Assembly: GCF_000826545.1 (NCBI RefSeq)
Contig: NZ_CDME01000015.1
Coordinates: forward strand, 1-64,000
DNA length: 64,000 nt
From: Kibdelosporangium sp. MJ126-NF4
GTDB taxonomy: Bacteria; Actinomycetota; Actinomycetes; Mycobacteriales; Pseudonocardiaceae
Direction of reading: 5' to 3'
Of the stretch, positions 25,909 to 34,280 are shown one piece after another; position 1 is the first letter of the stretch; every line of letters begins with the position of its first letter. The notes under the pieces were generated by a model that worked only from the letters and a program-made list of their open reading frames with translations, was not told the DNA's origin and ran no database searches. The position numbers were made by a program, and so were the translations under genes.

Positions 25909-26673
25909 TCAACCGGTGAGGTCGGCGGCGCGCGGACCGAATTTGGCCTGCAACTGCTCGGCCGTGTAGCGGATGGTCACCACCAGTTGGGGCGCCGCAC
26001 CAGGTACTTCGCGCGCGAAGGTCAACTCCAGTGTCTTGATCCGATCGGGATGCTCACGCCAGTACACCGCGGCGATGGCGTCTGATCCGGGCCGGAGCTC
26101 CTCTTCGTTCCTTCCATCCGCGGTGACACTGATCTCGGTCACCGGCCGAAACATGATGTCCGGCTTCACAGTCCAGCCCCGTGACACTTCACCGGGCTTA
26201 CCATCCTTCGCCGTGGTGACAGTGAAGGTCTTCCCGTGGGCGGCGCTTGATCGCTCGCCTGCATCCGTTGTGCCCCAAAGTCTGGTCGCGGCGTCGCCGG
26301 GGAGTTCGATTCTCGTGTAACCACACTCGCCAGCCACACAGCCACCGTCGCTACGGGTGACCTCATTCAACGTTACGGCGATCACCGAGGCACGAGCTTT
26401 GCCATGCAACCAGGCCAGTTTCGCCGCCTTCCGCATCTGGGCCCGGACAGCTCCGACGTCATCGACAAGACCACTGTCGATACTGATGTCGATGGTCTCG
26501 GGGTGGCTGTACCCGTCGCCCCAGGCTTTGACGGAAACACTCCGCGCCTGTGGTAACTCACTGCGGATCTGGTCGGCAAGCCGCTGGGAATCCTCAGGAG
26601 CTATCTTGTTCTCACCGGCACAAGCGGACAAGGACACGAGTAACAACGCGGCCACCAAGAACAACCGGTTCAC
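25909..26673 (-). CDS. Lipoprotein of unknown function ending the WXG100 cassette
   Basis: Predicted extracytoplasmic lipoprotein of 254 residues with signal MNRLFLVAALLLVSLSAC (lipid cysteine at residue 18). The body contains QIRSELPQARSVSVKAWGDG and an ADGRNEEELRPG region, with a disulfide-like CVAGEC, but no family that I recognise. It begins at GTG 26673, 33 bases after the last of the three paralogous genes on the same strand, so it probably belongs to that transcription unit. Confidence 0.65.
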   Translation of the reverse strand: MNRLFLVAALLLVSLSACAGENKIAPEDSQRLADQIRSELPQARSVSVKAWGDGYSHPETIDISIDSGLVDDVGAVRAQMRKAAKLAWLHGKARASVIAVTLNEVTRSDGGCVAGECGYTRIELPGDAATRLWGTTDAGERSSAAHGKTFTVTTAKDGKPGEVSRGWTVKPDIMFRPVTEISVTADGRNEEELRPGSDAIAAVYWREHPDRIKTLELTFAREVPGAAPQLVVTIRYTAEQLQAKFGPRAADLTG

Positions 26674-26706
26674 AACTGCGGCCCCTTCAGCTTGCGCACG
26701 TTCACG

Positions 26707-27405
26707 TCAGTTGCCTCTTTGCTGCCTGTTCCGCCACAGCCAGTCCTTGTGCTCCTGGCGTAGGACTCCCGCCTGTTCGGCACTGACGTCGTAACGGAAC
26801 TCGGAGCCGTCGGGCCACACCGCCCGTTGGTCCAGGTAGTTCACCGCAGGGACGTTCGGCTTCTCGGCGAACCACAACACTTCCAGCGGTGGTGGGTTCG
26901 GGTTCTTGAACTCCGATCCCGAATCGATCACGGCGACATACGACTCCGTGTACACCAGCCAGGCGCTTCGGGCACGCCTGGCGGCGTCGACAAGACCGAG
27001 CACCTGCCCGTTCGCGGGGCCGGTCACGGTACCGGTGCGGGTGAACGCATTCGTCGTGGCGCCACCGTTCACCAGCGTGAAGACGTTCAGCACCGCGTTG
27101 ATCACACCGCGGATGATGTTCCAGAAGAACCGGCGGATCAGTCGTTTCCCCTTGACCGTCCCATCGTCGCGCCTGCCGGGCACAGTGAAACCGGGCTTGA
27201 CCTCGCCGAGTTGCACGACCGCCGTCGGCGAGCCCCATGTGCCTTCGGCGAAGTGGTGAACCTGTTGCCGAAGCTCGGCATACGGGCGTTTCAAGCTGGC
27301 GGTCTGGGCTTCCATGCGATCAGTGAGCCTGTTGGCGTGTTCAGTGAGCCTGTTGGCGGGCCCCGCCATGCGATCCCACCGGTCCTTCTCGCGCTCTGTC
27401 CCCAT
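26707..27405 (-). CDS. Tandem paralogue 3, membrane-associated, unknown function
   Basis: Protein of 232 residues, third copy of a family repeated in tandem. An extra N-terminal charged helix (MGTEREKDRWDRMAGP, then NRLTEH/NRLTDR repeats) precedes the shared core: YAELRQQVHHFAEGTWG, VPGRRDDGTVKGKRLIRRFF, a short hydrophobic stretch, AARRARSAWLVYTESYVAVI, and KDWLWRNRQQRG at the end. ATG 27405 is used because the extension before it belongs to the broken upstream copy. Placement after WXG100-like genes makes an immunity or partner role possible, but that is inference. Confidence 0.65.
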   Translation of the reverse strand: MGTEREKDRWDRMAGPANRLTEHANRLTDRMEAQTASLKRPYAELRQQVHHFAEGTWGSPTAVVQLGEVKPGFTVPGRRDDGTVKGKRLIRRFFWNIIRGVINAVLNVFTLVNGGATTNAFTRTGTVTGPANGQVLGLVDAARRARSAWLVYTESYVAVIDSGSEFKNPNPPPLEVLWFAEKPNVPAVNYLDQRAVWPDGSEFRYDVSAEQAGVLRQEHKDWLWRNRQQRGN

Positions 27406-27424
27406 CCCTACGTTCCCTGATTCT

Positions 27425-27908
27425 CTCGCGGCGGTCGTCGCCGTCCGACTTCCGCCTGTTGCGCCACAACCATGCTTTACGTTCCGGCCCGATGATGTCC
27501 CCTCATCACCTTCGAAGACATAGGTGTACTCGGAGCCGTCGCGCCACTTGACATGCCGACCATAACGATTGACCTTGGGCACGTCCGCTCCCTCGGCGTC
27601 AGTCCCAACGCCTGAGCGTTCGCCCGACCCCGCACTCCGACATACCGCTTCATGTCGCCACCCGGATTCTCGAACGTCAGGAGCATCGCGATCACGTACC
27701 CCACGCCGAAAGCGGCACCGCGCAGAATGTTCCAGAAGAACCGCCGAATCAGCCGCTTGCCGACAATCGTGCCGTCGTTGCGCCTGCTTGGTACTTCATA
27801 ACCTGGTCGGATCCTGCCGAGCAGGACCACACCGTCCGGCTCACCCCACTGACTCTCGGCGAACTGACGAACCCGCTGCCGCAGATCAGGATAGTTCGGC
27901 CCTGTCAC
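27425..27908 (-). pseudogene. Tandem paralogue 2, broken by deletion and frameshift
   Basis: The N-terminal half reads cleanly from ATG 27908 (MTGPNYPDLRQRVRQFAESQ through GKRLIRRFFWNILRG to RANAQALGL). At about 27595 roughly 45 codons matching the AARRAKRAWLVYSE region of copy 1 are absent and the frame changes; the downstream part (VPKVNRYGRHVKWRDGSEYT, FEGDEG) continues in another frame. A further single-base loss near 27481 shifts again before ERKAWLWRNRRK. At least two lesions make it a pseudogene, unless a short 143-residue product is used. Confidence 0.75.
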
Positions 27909-27984
27909 AGTTCCCAGCCTTCACCGAGGCGGTCGACCGACGGCACCATTCGGCGATCAGGCCGCTCCGACCTCCGATGTCCCT

Positions 27985-28581
27985 TCACGGATCTTTCCGC
28001 CTGTCCCGCCACAGCCAGGCCTTTCGGTCCCGACCGGCTACCTGGCCCTCATCACCTTGCGGGTGGTAGTTGTACTCCAAGCCGCCCCGCCACCGGACCC
28101 AGAACCCGAAGCGATGAACGGTGGGCAGGTCTGGCCCCTCGTCGTGCCACAAGGCCTTCAACGGCCGTGGATCATCCGACAGATTGAAGTCGGAGCCCGA
28201 ATCGATCACGGCGACGTACGACTCCGAGTAGACCAACCACGCTCTCTTCGCACGCCGTGCGGCATCGAGGAGCCCAAGAGCCTGGGCATTCGCCGGACCC
28301 CGCACAGTGCCGTCCCGGTCGAACATGTCACGCGACATCACGTCATTCGCCATGAACGCCACGACAACGAACCCGATTGCCCTGCCGATGCCACGCAGGA
28401 TGTTCCAGAAGAACCGCCGGATCAGCCGCTTTCCTTTGACTGTGCCGTCATTGCGCCTGCCTGGGACCTCGAAGCCGGGTCGCACCTTGCCGAGCAGGAC
28501 CACGCCGTCCGGTTCGCCCCACTGCTCCGTGGCGTAGTCCCTGACTCGTTGCCGGAGTTCGGGATAGTTCGGATCTGTCAT
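27985..28581 (-). CDS. Tandem paralogue 1, membrane-associated, unknown function
   Basis: Intact, probably ancestral copy of 198 residues. The order is MTDPNYPELRQRVRDYATEQ, a conserved VLLGKVRPGFEVPGRRNDGT strand region, the basic KGKRLIRRFFWN motif leading into a hydrophobic helix (IGRAIGFVVVAFMA), then ARRAKRAWLVYSESYVAVID and a C-terminal DRKAWLWRDRRK. It follows the large WXG100-type gene by 11 bases. I do not recognise the family. A cytoplasmic protein with one membrane-associated helix is the simplest reading. Confidence 0.7.
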   Translation of the reverse strand: MTDPNYPELRQRVRDYATEQWGEPDGVVLLGKVRPGFEVPGRRNDGTVKGKRLIRRFFWNILRGIGRAIGFVVVAFMANDVMSRDMFDRDGTVRGPANAQALGLLDAARRAKRAWLVYSESYVAVIDSGSDFNLSDDPRPLKALWHDEGPDLPTVHRFGFWVRWRGGLEYNYHPQGDEGQVAGRDRKAWLWRDRRKDP

Positions 28582-28592
28582 GGTCGCGGCGC

Positions 28593-29726
28593 CTACATCT
28601 CGAGGTTCTTGCGAGTTTCGTCGGCGCTCTTGTCCCCGCCGATGCCCTCCTTGTCGAACATGGGGCCGTCCGACTTGTACTCCTCAGTCGCCTCTCCGGC
28701 CAGTCCCTTCGCCGCACCGATCCCCGCCTTGATTCCGGCGCCAGCCGCCAGCGGTCCGACCACTCCGGCATCCGTGCCGAACGCGGTGCTCATCACCCTC
28801 CGACTGGGGACGAAGTTCTTGGCAGGCTTGCTGATGAGCGGGATCAGGCGCTCGCCCTTCTTGACCCCCAGCCGGAACCTGTTGGCCTGGGCGACGACTT
28901 TGTCGGCCTGCTTGGCCATGAACGCGATGAACTCGTCGAGCAACTTGCCGAACGCGCCGAGGTGCTTGGTGATCTTCTTGAACAGGGCGACCGCCTTGCC
29001 GATGGACGCGGTCATGGCGGCGGCGACAGTGCTGCCGAAGGAGATGACCGAGGCAGCGAGCGCGGGGATCCAGATGGTGATCAGGAACGACACCAGCTCG
29101 GAGATGATCGCTTTGATCACCTCTTCGATGACGACCATCACCATCGACCACATCTTCAGAACGTCAGCAACCGAACCAGCCGCCGACCCGACGCCGCGCA
29201 TGCCAGCGGAGAAGTCACCCAACGCGAGCCGAGCCGCTTCCCCGCCCTTGTCGATCCAGTCCTTGAGCGCCGTGTCGCCGGTCTTCTCGAAATCGGCCGC
29301 GAGCTGGACGAACCCGTTCGCGAGAGTGGTGAAGTTCTCGGACGCGTGCCCGATCGCCGGACCGTCGCCGCTGACGGAGTGCAGCGCGTCCTGGAACGGC
29401 TGGACCAGTTCGAGCAGCATGTTCAGCCCGTGGCTGACCAGCCAGCCGACCGGGTCCATGGCGTAGAAGACGGCCTCCCCTGCCGCGCTTCCGACGAACT
29501 TGGCTCCGTCGGCCACCAGGTTCTTCGATGCCGACGCCAGATCGTCCATACCGAGATCGTCGGCGTTCGCCACTTCCTTGGCGTGCTCGGTGATGGACTT
29601 GTAGGTCTTGTGGACGGTGCCGAGGACCGGTGTCTTCTCCGCGGCCCTGTCGAGGTTCGCGAGAACGCCTTCGTCGTACGGGTTCACGGCCAGGCCGTCG
29701 GCGATGCTCTTCTTCTGCTCGGTCAT
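28593..29726 (-). CDS. Large WXG100-associated-like protein, possible type VII substrate
   Basis: Protein of 377 residues, mostly alpha-helical. The first 190 residues resemble long WXG100/PPE-like helical proteins (TEHAKEVANADDLGMDDLAS, VGWLVSHGLNMLLELVQPF, GFVQLAADFEKTGDTALKDW). Residues about 195-255 hold hydrophobic helices (MWSMVMVVIEEVIKAII, SELVSFLITIWIPALAASVI), and the tail is charged. No known toxin domain is visible. It is flanked by an EspC-like gene and three paralogous genes, the order expected for a type VII effector with helper and partner genes. Confidence 0.65.
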   Translation of the reverse strand: MTEQKKSIADGLAVNPYDEGVLANLDRAAEKTPVLGTVHKTYKSITEHAKEVANADDLGMDDLASASKNLVADGAKFVGSAAGEAVFYAMDPVGWLVSHGLNMLLELVQPFQDALHSVSGDGPAIGHASENFTTLANGFVQLAADFEKTGDTALKDWIDKGGEAARLALGDFSAGMRGVGSAAGSVADVLKMWSMVMVVIEEVIKAIISELVSFLITIWIPALAASVISFGSTVAAAMTASIGKAVALFKKITKHLGAFGKLLDEFIAFMAKQADKVVAQANRFRLGVKKGERLIPLISKPAKNFVPSRRVMSTAFGTDAGVVGPLAAGAGIKAGIGAAKGLAGEATEEYKSDGPMFDKEGIGGDKSADETRKNLEM

Positions 29727-29735
29727 GGTGCCCCC

Positions 29736-30068
29736 TCAGCGCGGTCCGTCGATTTCGGCTTCGTGCTTGCCGAACCTCATCACCTGGTCGTTTTCGTTGC
29801 CCCGGTAGATGGCGGCGCTCTGAGCGACCTTCTCGGTGAGCGAGTCGACTCCCTGCTTCATCTGTTCCATCAGGGACCGCAGTTCGGCGAGACGGTCGGT
29901 GTAGGACTGCTTGGCCCACACGCCCACGACGCCCCACGCCTCGTTCGTCACGTCTGCCCGATTCACCAGCTCGCCGAACTTGTCAGCCTCGCCTTTGTAG
30001 TAACCCAGCTGCGTCGCGTAGTTCTCCAGCGCCGGAATGTCTACCTGGGAGCTGTCGCCGGTTGTCAT
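29736..30068 (-). CDS. EspC/WXG100-like small helical protein
   Basis: Protein of 110 residues with two long helices. A Trp-Gly turn (EAWGVVGVW, Trp45) separates them, and a YxxxE motif (Tyr88 to Glu92 in YRGNE) follows the second helix; together these match the type VII secretion signal of WXG100/EspC-type proteins. ATG 30068 gives MTTGDSSQVDIPALENYATQ, the usual short N-terminal arm. It lies between ybaB-like and large-protein genes with gaps of about 10 bases. Confidence 0.75.
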   Translation of the reverse strand: MTTGDSSQVDIPALENYATQLGYYKGEADKFGELVNRADVTNEAWGVVGVWAKQSYTDRLAELRSLMEQMKQGVDSLTEKVAQSAAIYRGNENDQVMRFGKHEAEIDGPR

Positions 30069-30079
30069 CGATTCGCTCC

Positions 30080-30574
30080 TCAGTACCTCGGCTGCCGGAA
30101 GATCGTGTCCTGACCAGGCTCGCCGTCATCCTCCGACGGGCGTGGACGACGCGGTGGTGCCGTCTGCTCGCTGTGCTGAGACGCAGGTTCCTCGACAGCG
30201 GTTCCCTGCGCCTCTTCCTGCGCTCGCTGAACCTGGTCGCTGACACTGATGCCGAACGCACCCGCGACGGTTTCGTCGACTATGCCCGCTTGACGGCGGG
30301 CCGCATCGGCAACTGCCTCACGCAGCGTGGACATGATCGTGGCCGCCAGCGCCGGAGCGGGCTGACGCATGGCGTCGGGTGTGAGCTGGATGTCTGTCAC
30401 CGTTCCGCCCGCTCCCGCGACGACGCGCACGGTCCTGTCCTGTGAGGTCGCGACAACCTCCAGCTGTGCCAGTTGGTCCTGCATGTCGCCGACGCCGCTG
30501 AACTTCACTTCGGCCTGCTGGATCCTGGCCTTGAACTTCTCGAACTCGGCGACCAGTTGTTCCATGTCGGACAC
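30080..30574 (-). CDS. YbaB/EbfC-family protein
   Basis: Protein of 164 residues; residues 1-95 form the YbaB/EbfC alpha-beta-alpha dimer fold (MEQLVAEFEKFKARIQQAEV, TVRVVAGAGGTVTDIQLTPD, LREAVADAARRQ). The remaining tail is disordered and rich in Glu, Pro and Arg. In actinomycetes diverged YbaB paralogues often head WXG100 clusters, unlike the recR-linked housekeeping gene. GTG 30574 is the first start; ATG 30565 is an alternative. It is the first gene of the minus-strand cassette. Confidence 0.8.
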   Translation of the reverse strand: MSDMEQLVAEFEKFKARIQQAEVKFSGVGDMQDQLAQLEVVATSQDRTVRVVAGAGGTVTDIQLTPDAMRQPAPALAATIMSTLREAVADAARRQAGIVDETVAGAFGISVSDQVQRAQEEAQGTAVEEPASQHSEQTAPPRRPRPSEDDGEPGQDTIFRQPRY

Positions 30575-30669
30575 GATTCACTCCCTATCCCGCACACGTT
30601 CAGTCACCAATATGACACTGATCGTGCGCCGAGGGAGGGGAACGCCGGAATTCATCCGGACGGGTGCCG

Positions 30670-31314
30670 CTACCGGTTGAGGTAGGCGAGTACGGCGAGC
30701 ACTCGGCGGTGGCCGCCGTCGCTCTGCGGCAGGTCCAGTTTGGCGAAGATGTTGCCGATGTGCTTGTGCACGGCCCGTTCGGTGACCACGAGTTTGGTCG
30801 CGATGTCGCCGTTGGCGTGTCCTTCGGCCATCAGGCCGAGGACTTCTCGTTCGCGCGGGCTCAGTGCGCTGACCGGATCGTTGCCACGGCGGCGGACCAG
30901 CAACTGGGCGACCACCTCGGGATCCATCACGGTTCCGCCGTCGGCGACGCGCCGCAGCGCCTCGACGAACTCGTCCACGCGGCTGACCCGGTCCTTGAGC
31001 AGGTAGCCGATTCCGCCGCGACCGTCGGACAACAGCTCGGTCGCGTACGTTTCCTCGACGTACTGCGAAAGCACGAGCACTGGGAGCGAGGGGAACTCCG
31101 CGCGCACGGCGAGCGCCGCCCGCAGCCCCTCGTCCCGGAAGGACGGCGGCAGCCGGACGTCCACAATGGTCACGTCCGGCCGGTGTTCGCGTACCGCGTC
31201 GACAAAGGTGTCCCCGTCACCGGCCGTGGCCACCACCTCGATGCCGCTGGTGCGCAGCAGGAGGTTGAGACCTTCAGCCAGCAGGACGTTGTCCTCTGCG
31301 ATCACGACGCGCAA
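30670..31314 (-). CDS. NarL/LuxR-type response regulator
   Basis: Two-domain response regulator of 214 residues. The receiver has the acidic pair in VIAEDN, phospho-acceptor Asp52 in VTIVDVRLP, and the Lys in GYLLKDRV. The LuxR helix-turn-helix is VSALSPREREVLGLMAEG to TERAVHKHIGNIFAKL. TTG 31314 gives the standard MRVVIAED start and has GGTGGAG 5 bases upstream; GTG 31305 would instead form a GTGA overlap with the kinase stop. It pairs with the sensor kinase immediately upstream. Confidence 0.88.
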   Translation of the reverse strand: MRVVIAEDNVLLAEGLNLLLRTSGIEVVATAGDGDTFVDAVREHRPDVTIVDVRLPPSFRDEGLRAALAVRAEFPSLPVLVLSQYVEETYATELLSDGRGGIGYLLKDRVSRVDEFVEALRRVADGGTVMDPEVVAQLLVRRRGNDPVSALSPREREVLGLMAEGHANGDIATKLVVTERAVHKHIGNIFAKLDLPQSDGGHRRVLAVLAYLNR

Positions 31315-32522
31315 GGCAGCTCCACCGATATCACCGTCGGCCCGCCGACCGGGCTGTCCACGGCTACCGTACCGTCCAGCGCGGCGACCCGGCGGCGCAT
31401 GCCCAGGACGCCGGTTCCCCTCGTCTCGTCGACGCCGCCAGTCCCGTTGTCAGTCACCGTGATCCGGACGCACTCGTCCCTGACCACCCGGACCGACGCG
31501 GCCGACGCGTTGCTGTGCTTGGCGACGTTCGTCAGTGCCTCGGTCACCACGAAATAGGCCGCTGCCTCCACCGGCGCCGGGATGGCCACCAGTTCTCCCG
31601 TCTCCACCACGGTCGGTACCGGGCAGCGTGCGCCGATCGCGGCCAGCGCCCCATCGAGGCCGCGATCGGCGAGGATCGGCGGATACATCGTCCTGATGAC
31701 GTCACGCAACTCCCCCATGGCCTGTTCGGCGCCCTCCCGCGCCTCCCTGACCAACGTCGACACGGGATCCTTGTCGTCCAACGACTTCTCGGCCACCCCC
31801 AGCCGCATCGCGATGGACACCAACCGTGCCTGCGTGCCGTCGTGCAGGTCCCGCTCTATCCGCCGGAGCTCCGCGTCGTGCGAGTTGACCGCGCCCGCCC
31901 TCGTCTCGGCCAGTTCCTCCACCCTGGCCTGCAACTGGGACGGCTGCAGCAACAGCTTCGAGACCCCCGCGTGCACCCGCGCCAGCGTCGGCACGCCGAA
32001 CCAGGCCAGTGCCAGCGCCACGACCGCAGTGGGCGCGCCGACCAGGATCGCCTCACCGATGGTGTCGACGGTCACGCCCATCACCTGGATTGGCGCCTCG
32101 TCCGGCACCGTCCACCAGAAGAACGCCATGAACACGCTCGCCCCCGCGAACGCGGTCAGGATCATGCCGATCATGCCGAACGCGAACCCCATGAACAGGT
32201 TCACGAACATCCACAGCAGGTCACGCCAGGTGGTCTGGTCGGTCACCACCTGCCGCACCCTGGCCAGCACCCCGCCACGCAGCGGACGCAGCTGCAGCTC
32301 CAGCCGAGTCCCCAGCACCCAGCCGACCAGCAGGCGGTGCAGATCGGTCCACATCCGGATGGCCATCACCACGATCGGGAACAGCACGAACCCGAGCCCC
32401 GCCATGATGAGCGAGATGGCGCTCATCGGCAGCAGCAGGAACAACGGCATCGCGAACGGAGCGGTGAACCCGACCACAGCCAGGTACCCGACGCTCTTCC
32501 CCCACTGCTTCAGCATGTCCAT
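31302..32522 (-). CDS. Two-component sensor histidine kinase (NarX/LiaS class)
   Basis: Membrane kinase of 406 residues. Four to five hydrophobic helices occupy residues 12-60, 105-140 and 160-185. The HisKA_3 phospho-acceptor helix shows IERDLHDGTQARLVSIAMRL with His227, and the ATPase domain has VVTEALTNVAKHS (N-box), VTDNGTGG and TGVLGMRRRV. ATG 32522 is preferred over an upstream in-frame codon because it begins a typical N-terminal arm. It is preceded by an ABC ATPase gene and overlaps the response regulator gene. Confidence 0.88.
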   Translation of the reverse strand: MDMLKQWGKSVGYLAVVGFTAPFAMPLFLLLPMSAISLIMAGLGFVLFPIVVMAIRMWTDLHRLLVGWVLGTRLELQLRPLRGGVLARVRQVVTDQTTWRDLLWMFVNLFMGFAFGMIGMILTAFAGASVFMAFFWWTVPDEAPIQVMGVTVDTIGEAILVGAPTAVVALALAWFGVPTLARVHAGVSKLLLQPSQLQARVEELAETRAGAVNSHDAELRRIERDLHDGTQARLVSIAMRLGVAEKSLDDKDPVSTLVREAREGAEQAMGELRDVIRTMYPPILADRGLDGALAAIGARCPVPTVVETGELVAIPAPVEAAAYFVVTEALTNVAKHSNASAASVRVVRDECVRITVTDNGTGGVDETRGTGVLGMRRRVAALDGTVAVDSPVGGPTVISVELPCAS

Positions 32523-32571
32523 GAGTGTGCCTGGGTCCCCAGCCCGGCACAGTGGCACGGGCTACACCATT

Positions 32572-33327
32572 TCAGGACACCCGGTCACCCAGGTGCGTCA
32601 TCCGCTCGGCGATCATCTCCGGCGTCGGCCTGTGCAGCTCACCGGCGAACTGGCCGTCGGCGAGAAACACCACAGAGTCGGCGTACGAGGCCGAGACCGG
32701 GTCATGCGTGACCATCAGGACCGTCTGGCCCATGCCGGACACCACGTGCCGCAGCAGCTCGAGTACCTGACGGGCGGTCCTCGTGTCGAGCGCGCCGGTC
32801 GGCTCGTCGGCGAACACCGCGTCCGGCTTGGTCACCAGGGCGCGCGCGATGGCGACACGCTGCTGCTGACCGCCGGACAGTTCGCTCGGCAGCCGGTTCA
32901 GCCGCTCGTCCAACCCCACCGCACCGACCACATGAGCCAGCAGCGCGCGGTCGACACGCTTGCCCGCCAGGCGCAGCGGCAGCGTGATGTTCTGTTCGAC
33001 GGTCAACGTGCTGAGCAGGTTGTACGCCTGGAAGACGAACCCGATCCGCTCCCGGCGCAGCACGGTGAGCTGGGTCTCGCTCATCCCGGACAGTTCCACG
33101 TCACCCAGCCACACCTGCCCGCCCGACGGCCGGTCCAACCCGGCCGCGCAGTGCAGGAACGTGCTCTTGCCCGACCCCGACGGCCCCATCACCGCGGTGA
33201 AGGTGCCGCGGCGCAGCTCGATGCTGACATTCCGCAACGCGTGCACGGTCCTCGCGCCCGTGCCGTAGGTCTTGGAGACCCCGCTCAGCCGCAGTGCCGG
33301 CGCCATCGTCATCACCTGTGAAGTCAT
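32572..33327 (-). CDS. MacB/LolD-type ABC ATPase without adjacent permease
   Basis: ATP-binding protein of 251 residues. Walker A is GPSGSGKSTFLH, the signature is LSGGQQQRVAIARALV, Walker B is DAVFADEPTGALD, and the family marker ERIGFVFQAYNLL is present, as in MacB, LolD and BceA ATPases. Such ATPases normally precede an FtsX-like permease gene; here the next gene is the sensor kinase, 49 bases on. It may serve a permease encoded elsewhere. Confidence 0.85.
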   Translation of the reverse strand: MTSQVMTMAPALRLSGVSKTYGTGARTVHALRNVSIELRRGTFTAVMGPSGSGKSTFLHCAAGLDRPSGGQVWLGDVELSGMSETQLTVLRRERIGFVFQAYNLLSTLTVEQNITLPLRLAGKRVDRALLAHVVGAVGLDERLNRLPSELSGGQQQRVAIARALVTKPDAVFADEPTGALDTRTARQVLELLRHVVSGMGQTVLMVTHDPVSASYADSVVFLADGQFAGELHRPTPEMIAERMTHLGDRVS

Positions 33328-33371
33328 GGCGGTAACGCTATTGAGGCCGAGCGGGCGTCAGAATGGCTTCA

Positions 33372-33388
33372 ACTCCCGAGTCGGGAGT
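33372..33388. terminator. Perfect 17-base palindrome after the LLM gene
   Basis: ACTCCCGA and TCGGGAGT flank a single G. It lies between the minus-strand stop at 33399 and the ABC ATPase start at 33327, so it could terminate the upstream operon or serve as an operator for the ABC-kinase operon. Confidence 0.4.
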
Positions 33389-33398
33389 GGGGTTAGCC

Positions 33399-34232
33399 CT
33401 ACCCTCGCTGGAACTCGGCGACCTTCGCGGCGAACTCGTCGAGCATCCTCAGCGTCTCGGCACGCGGCGAGGGCGGCAGGAACAGCCCGATTCGCTCGAC
33501 GCCGACGCCTTCGTAGGACCGCCAGAGGTCCACGTCGATCGGGGCGCCGAAGACGGTGACCGGCACATCCCTGCCCGCAGCGTCCCGCATCTGCGCGATC
33601 CGTGTGGTGAGCTTCTCGACGGGAAACGCGTTGGCGAGCCAGCCCGCTCCGTGCCGGGCCACGCGACGGACTGTCGCGTCGGAGTCCCCGCCGACGTAGA
33701 TGGGTGGATGTGGTTTGGCGACCGGCTTCGGGCGAAGGTGCACGGGATCGAAGTCGACGAACTTGCCGTGGTATTCGGCCGGTTCCTGGGTCCACAACGC
33801 CCGCACCGCCTCGATGCGCTCGTCCAGGAGCGCGCCGCGGGTGGACGGGTCCGTGCCGTGGTTGCGCATCTCCTCGCGGTTCCAGCCCGCGCCGACACCG
33901 AGGACGAACCGACCGCCCGAGATCAGGTCGATGGTCGCGGTCTCCTTGGCCGTGTGGATGGGGTCACGCTGGATCAGCAACGCGATCCCGGTGAACAGCA
34001 GGATCTTCTCGGTGACCGCGGCCACGGCGCCGAGCGTGACGAACGGGTCGAGCGACTTGTAGTAGACGTCCGGCAGTTCCCCGCCCATGGGATAGGGCGT
34101 CTCGCGACTGGCGGGGATGTGGCTGTGCTCGGCGACCATCACGGAGTCGAACCCGCGTTCCTCGATCGCGCGGCCCAGATCGACCGGGCCGATGGTGTCG
34201 TCGCTGGGAAACGTGGAAATCCCGAACTTCAT
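33399..34232 (-). CDS. LLM-class F420-dependent oxidoreductase
   Basis: Cytoplasmic luciferase-like flavin/F420 enzyme of 277 residues. The TIM barrel begins MKFGISTFPSDD, with SVMVAEHSHIPAS, DLISGGRFVLGVGAGWNREE and PPIYVGGDSDATVRRVARHG, which are the usual signatures of the TIGR03619-like LLM group. The start at ATG 34232 replaces a longer frame because the barrel's first strand begins at once. It follows meaB by 48 bases on the same strand. Substrate unknown. Confidence 0.85.
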   Translation of the reverse strand: MKFGISTFPSDDTIGPVDLGRAIEERGFDSVMVAEHSHIPASRETPYPMGGELPDVYYKSLDPFVTLGAVAAVTEKILLFTGIALLIQRDPIHTAKETATIDLISGGRFVLGVGAGWNREEMRNHGTDPSTRGALLDERIEAVRALWTQEPAEYHGKFVDFDPVHLRPKPVAKPHPPIYVGGDSDATVRRVARHGAGWLANAFPVEKLTTRIAQMRDAAGRDVPVTVFGAPIDVDLWRSYEGVGVERIGLFLPPSPRAETLRMLDEFAAKVAEFQRG

Positions 34233-34280
34233 CGAAAAGCTCCGTCCTGTGATGATCAGGTCACAGCGTAGCGACGCCAA

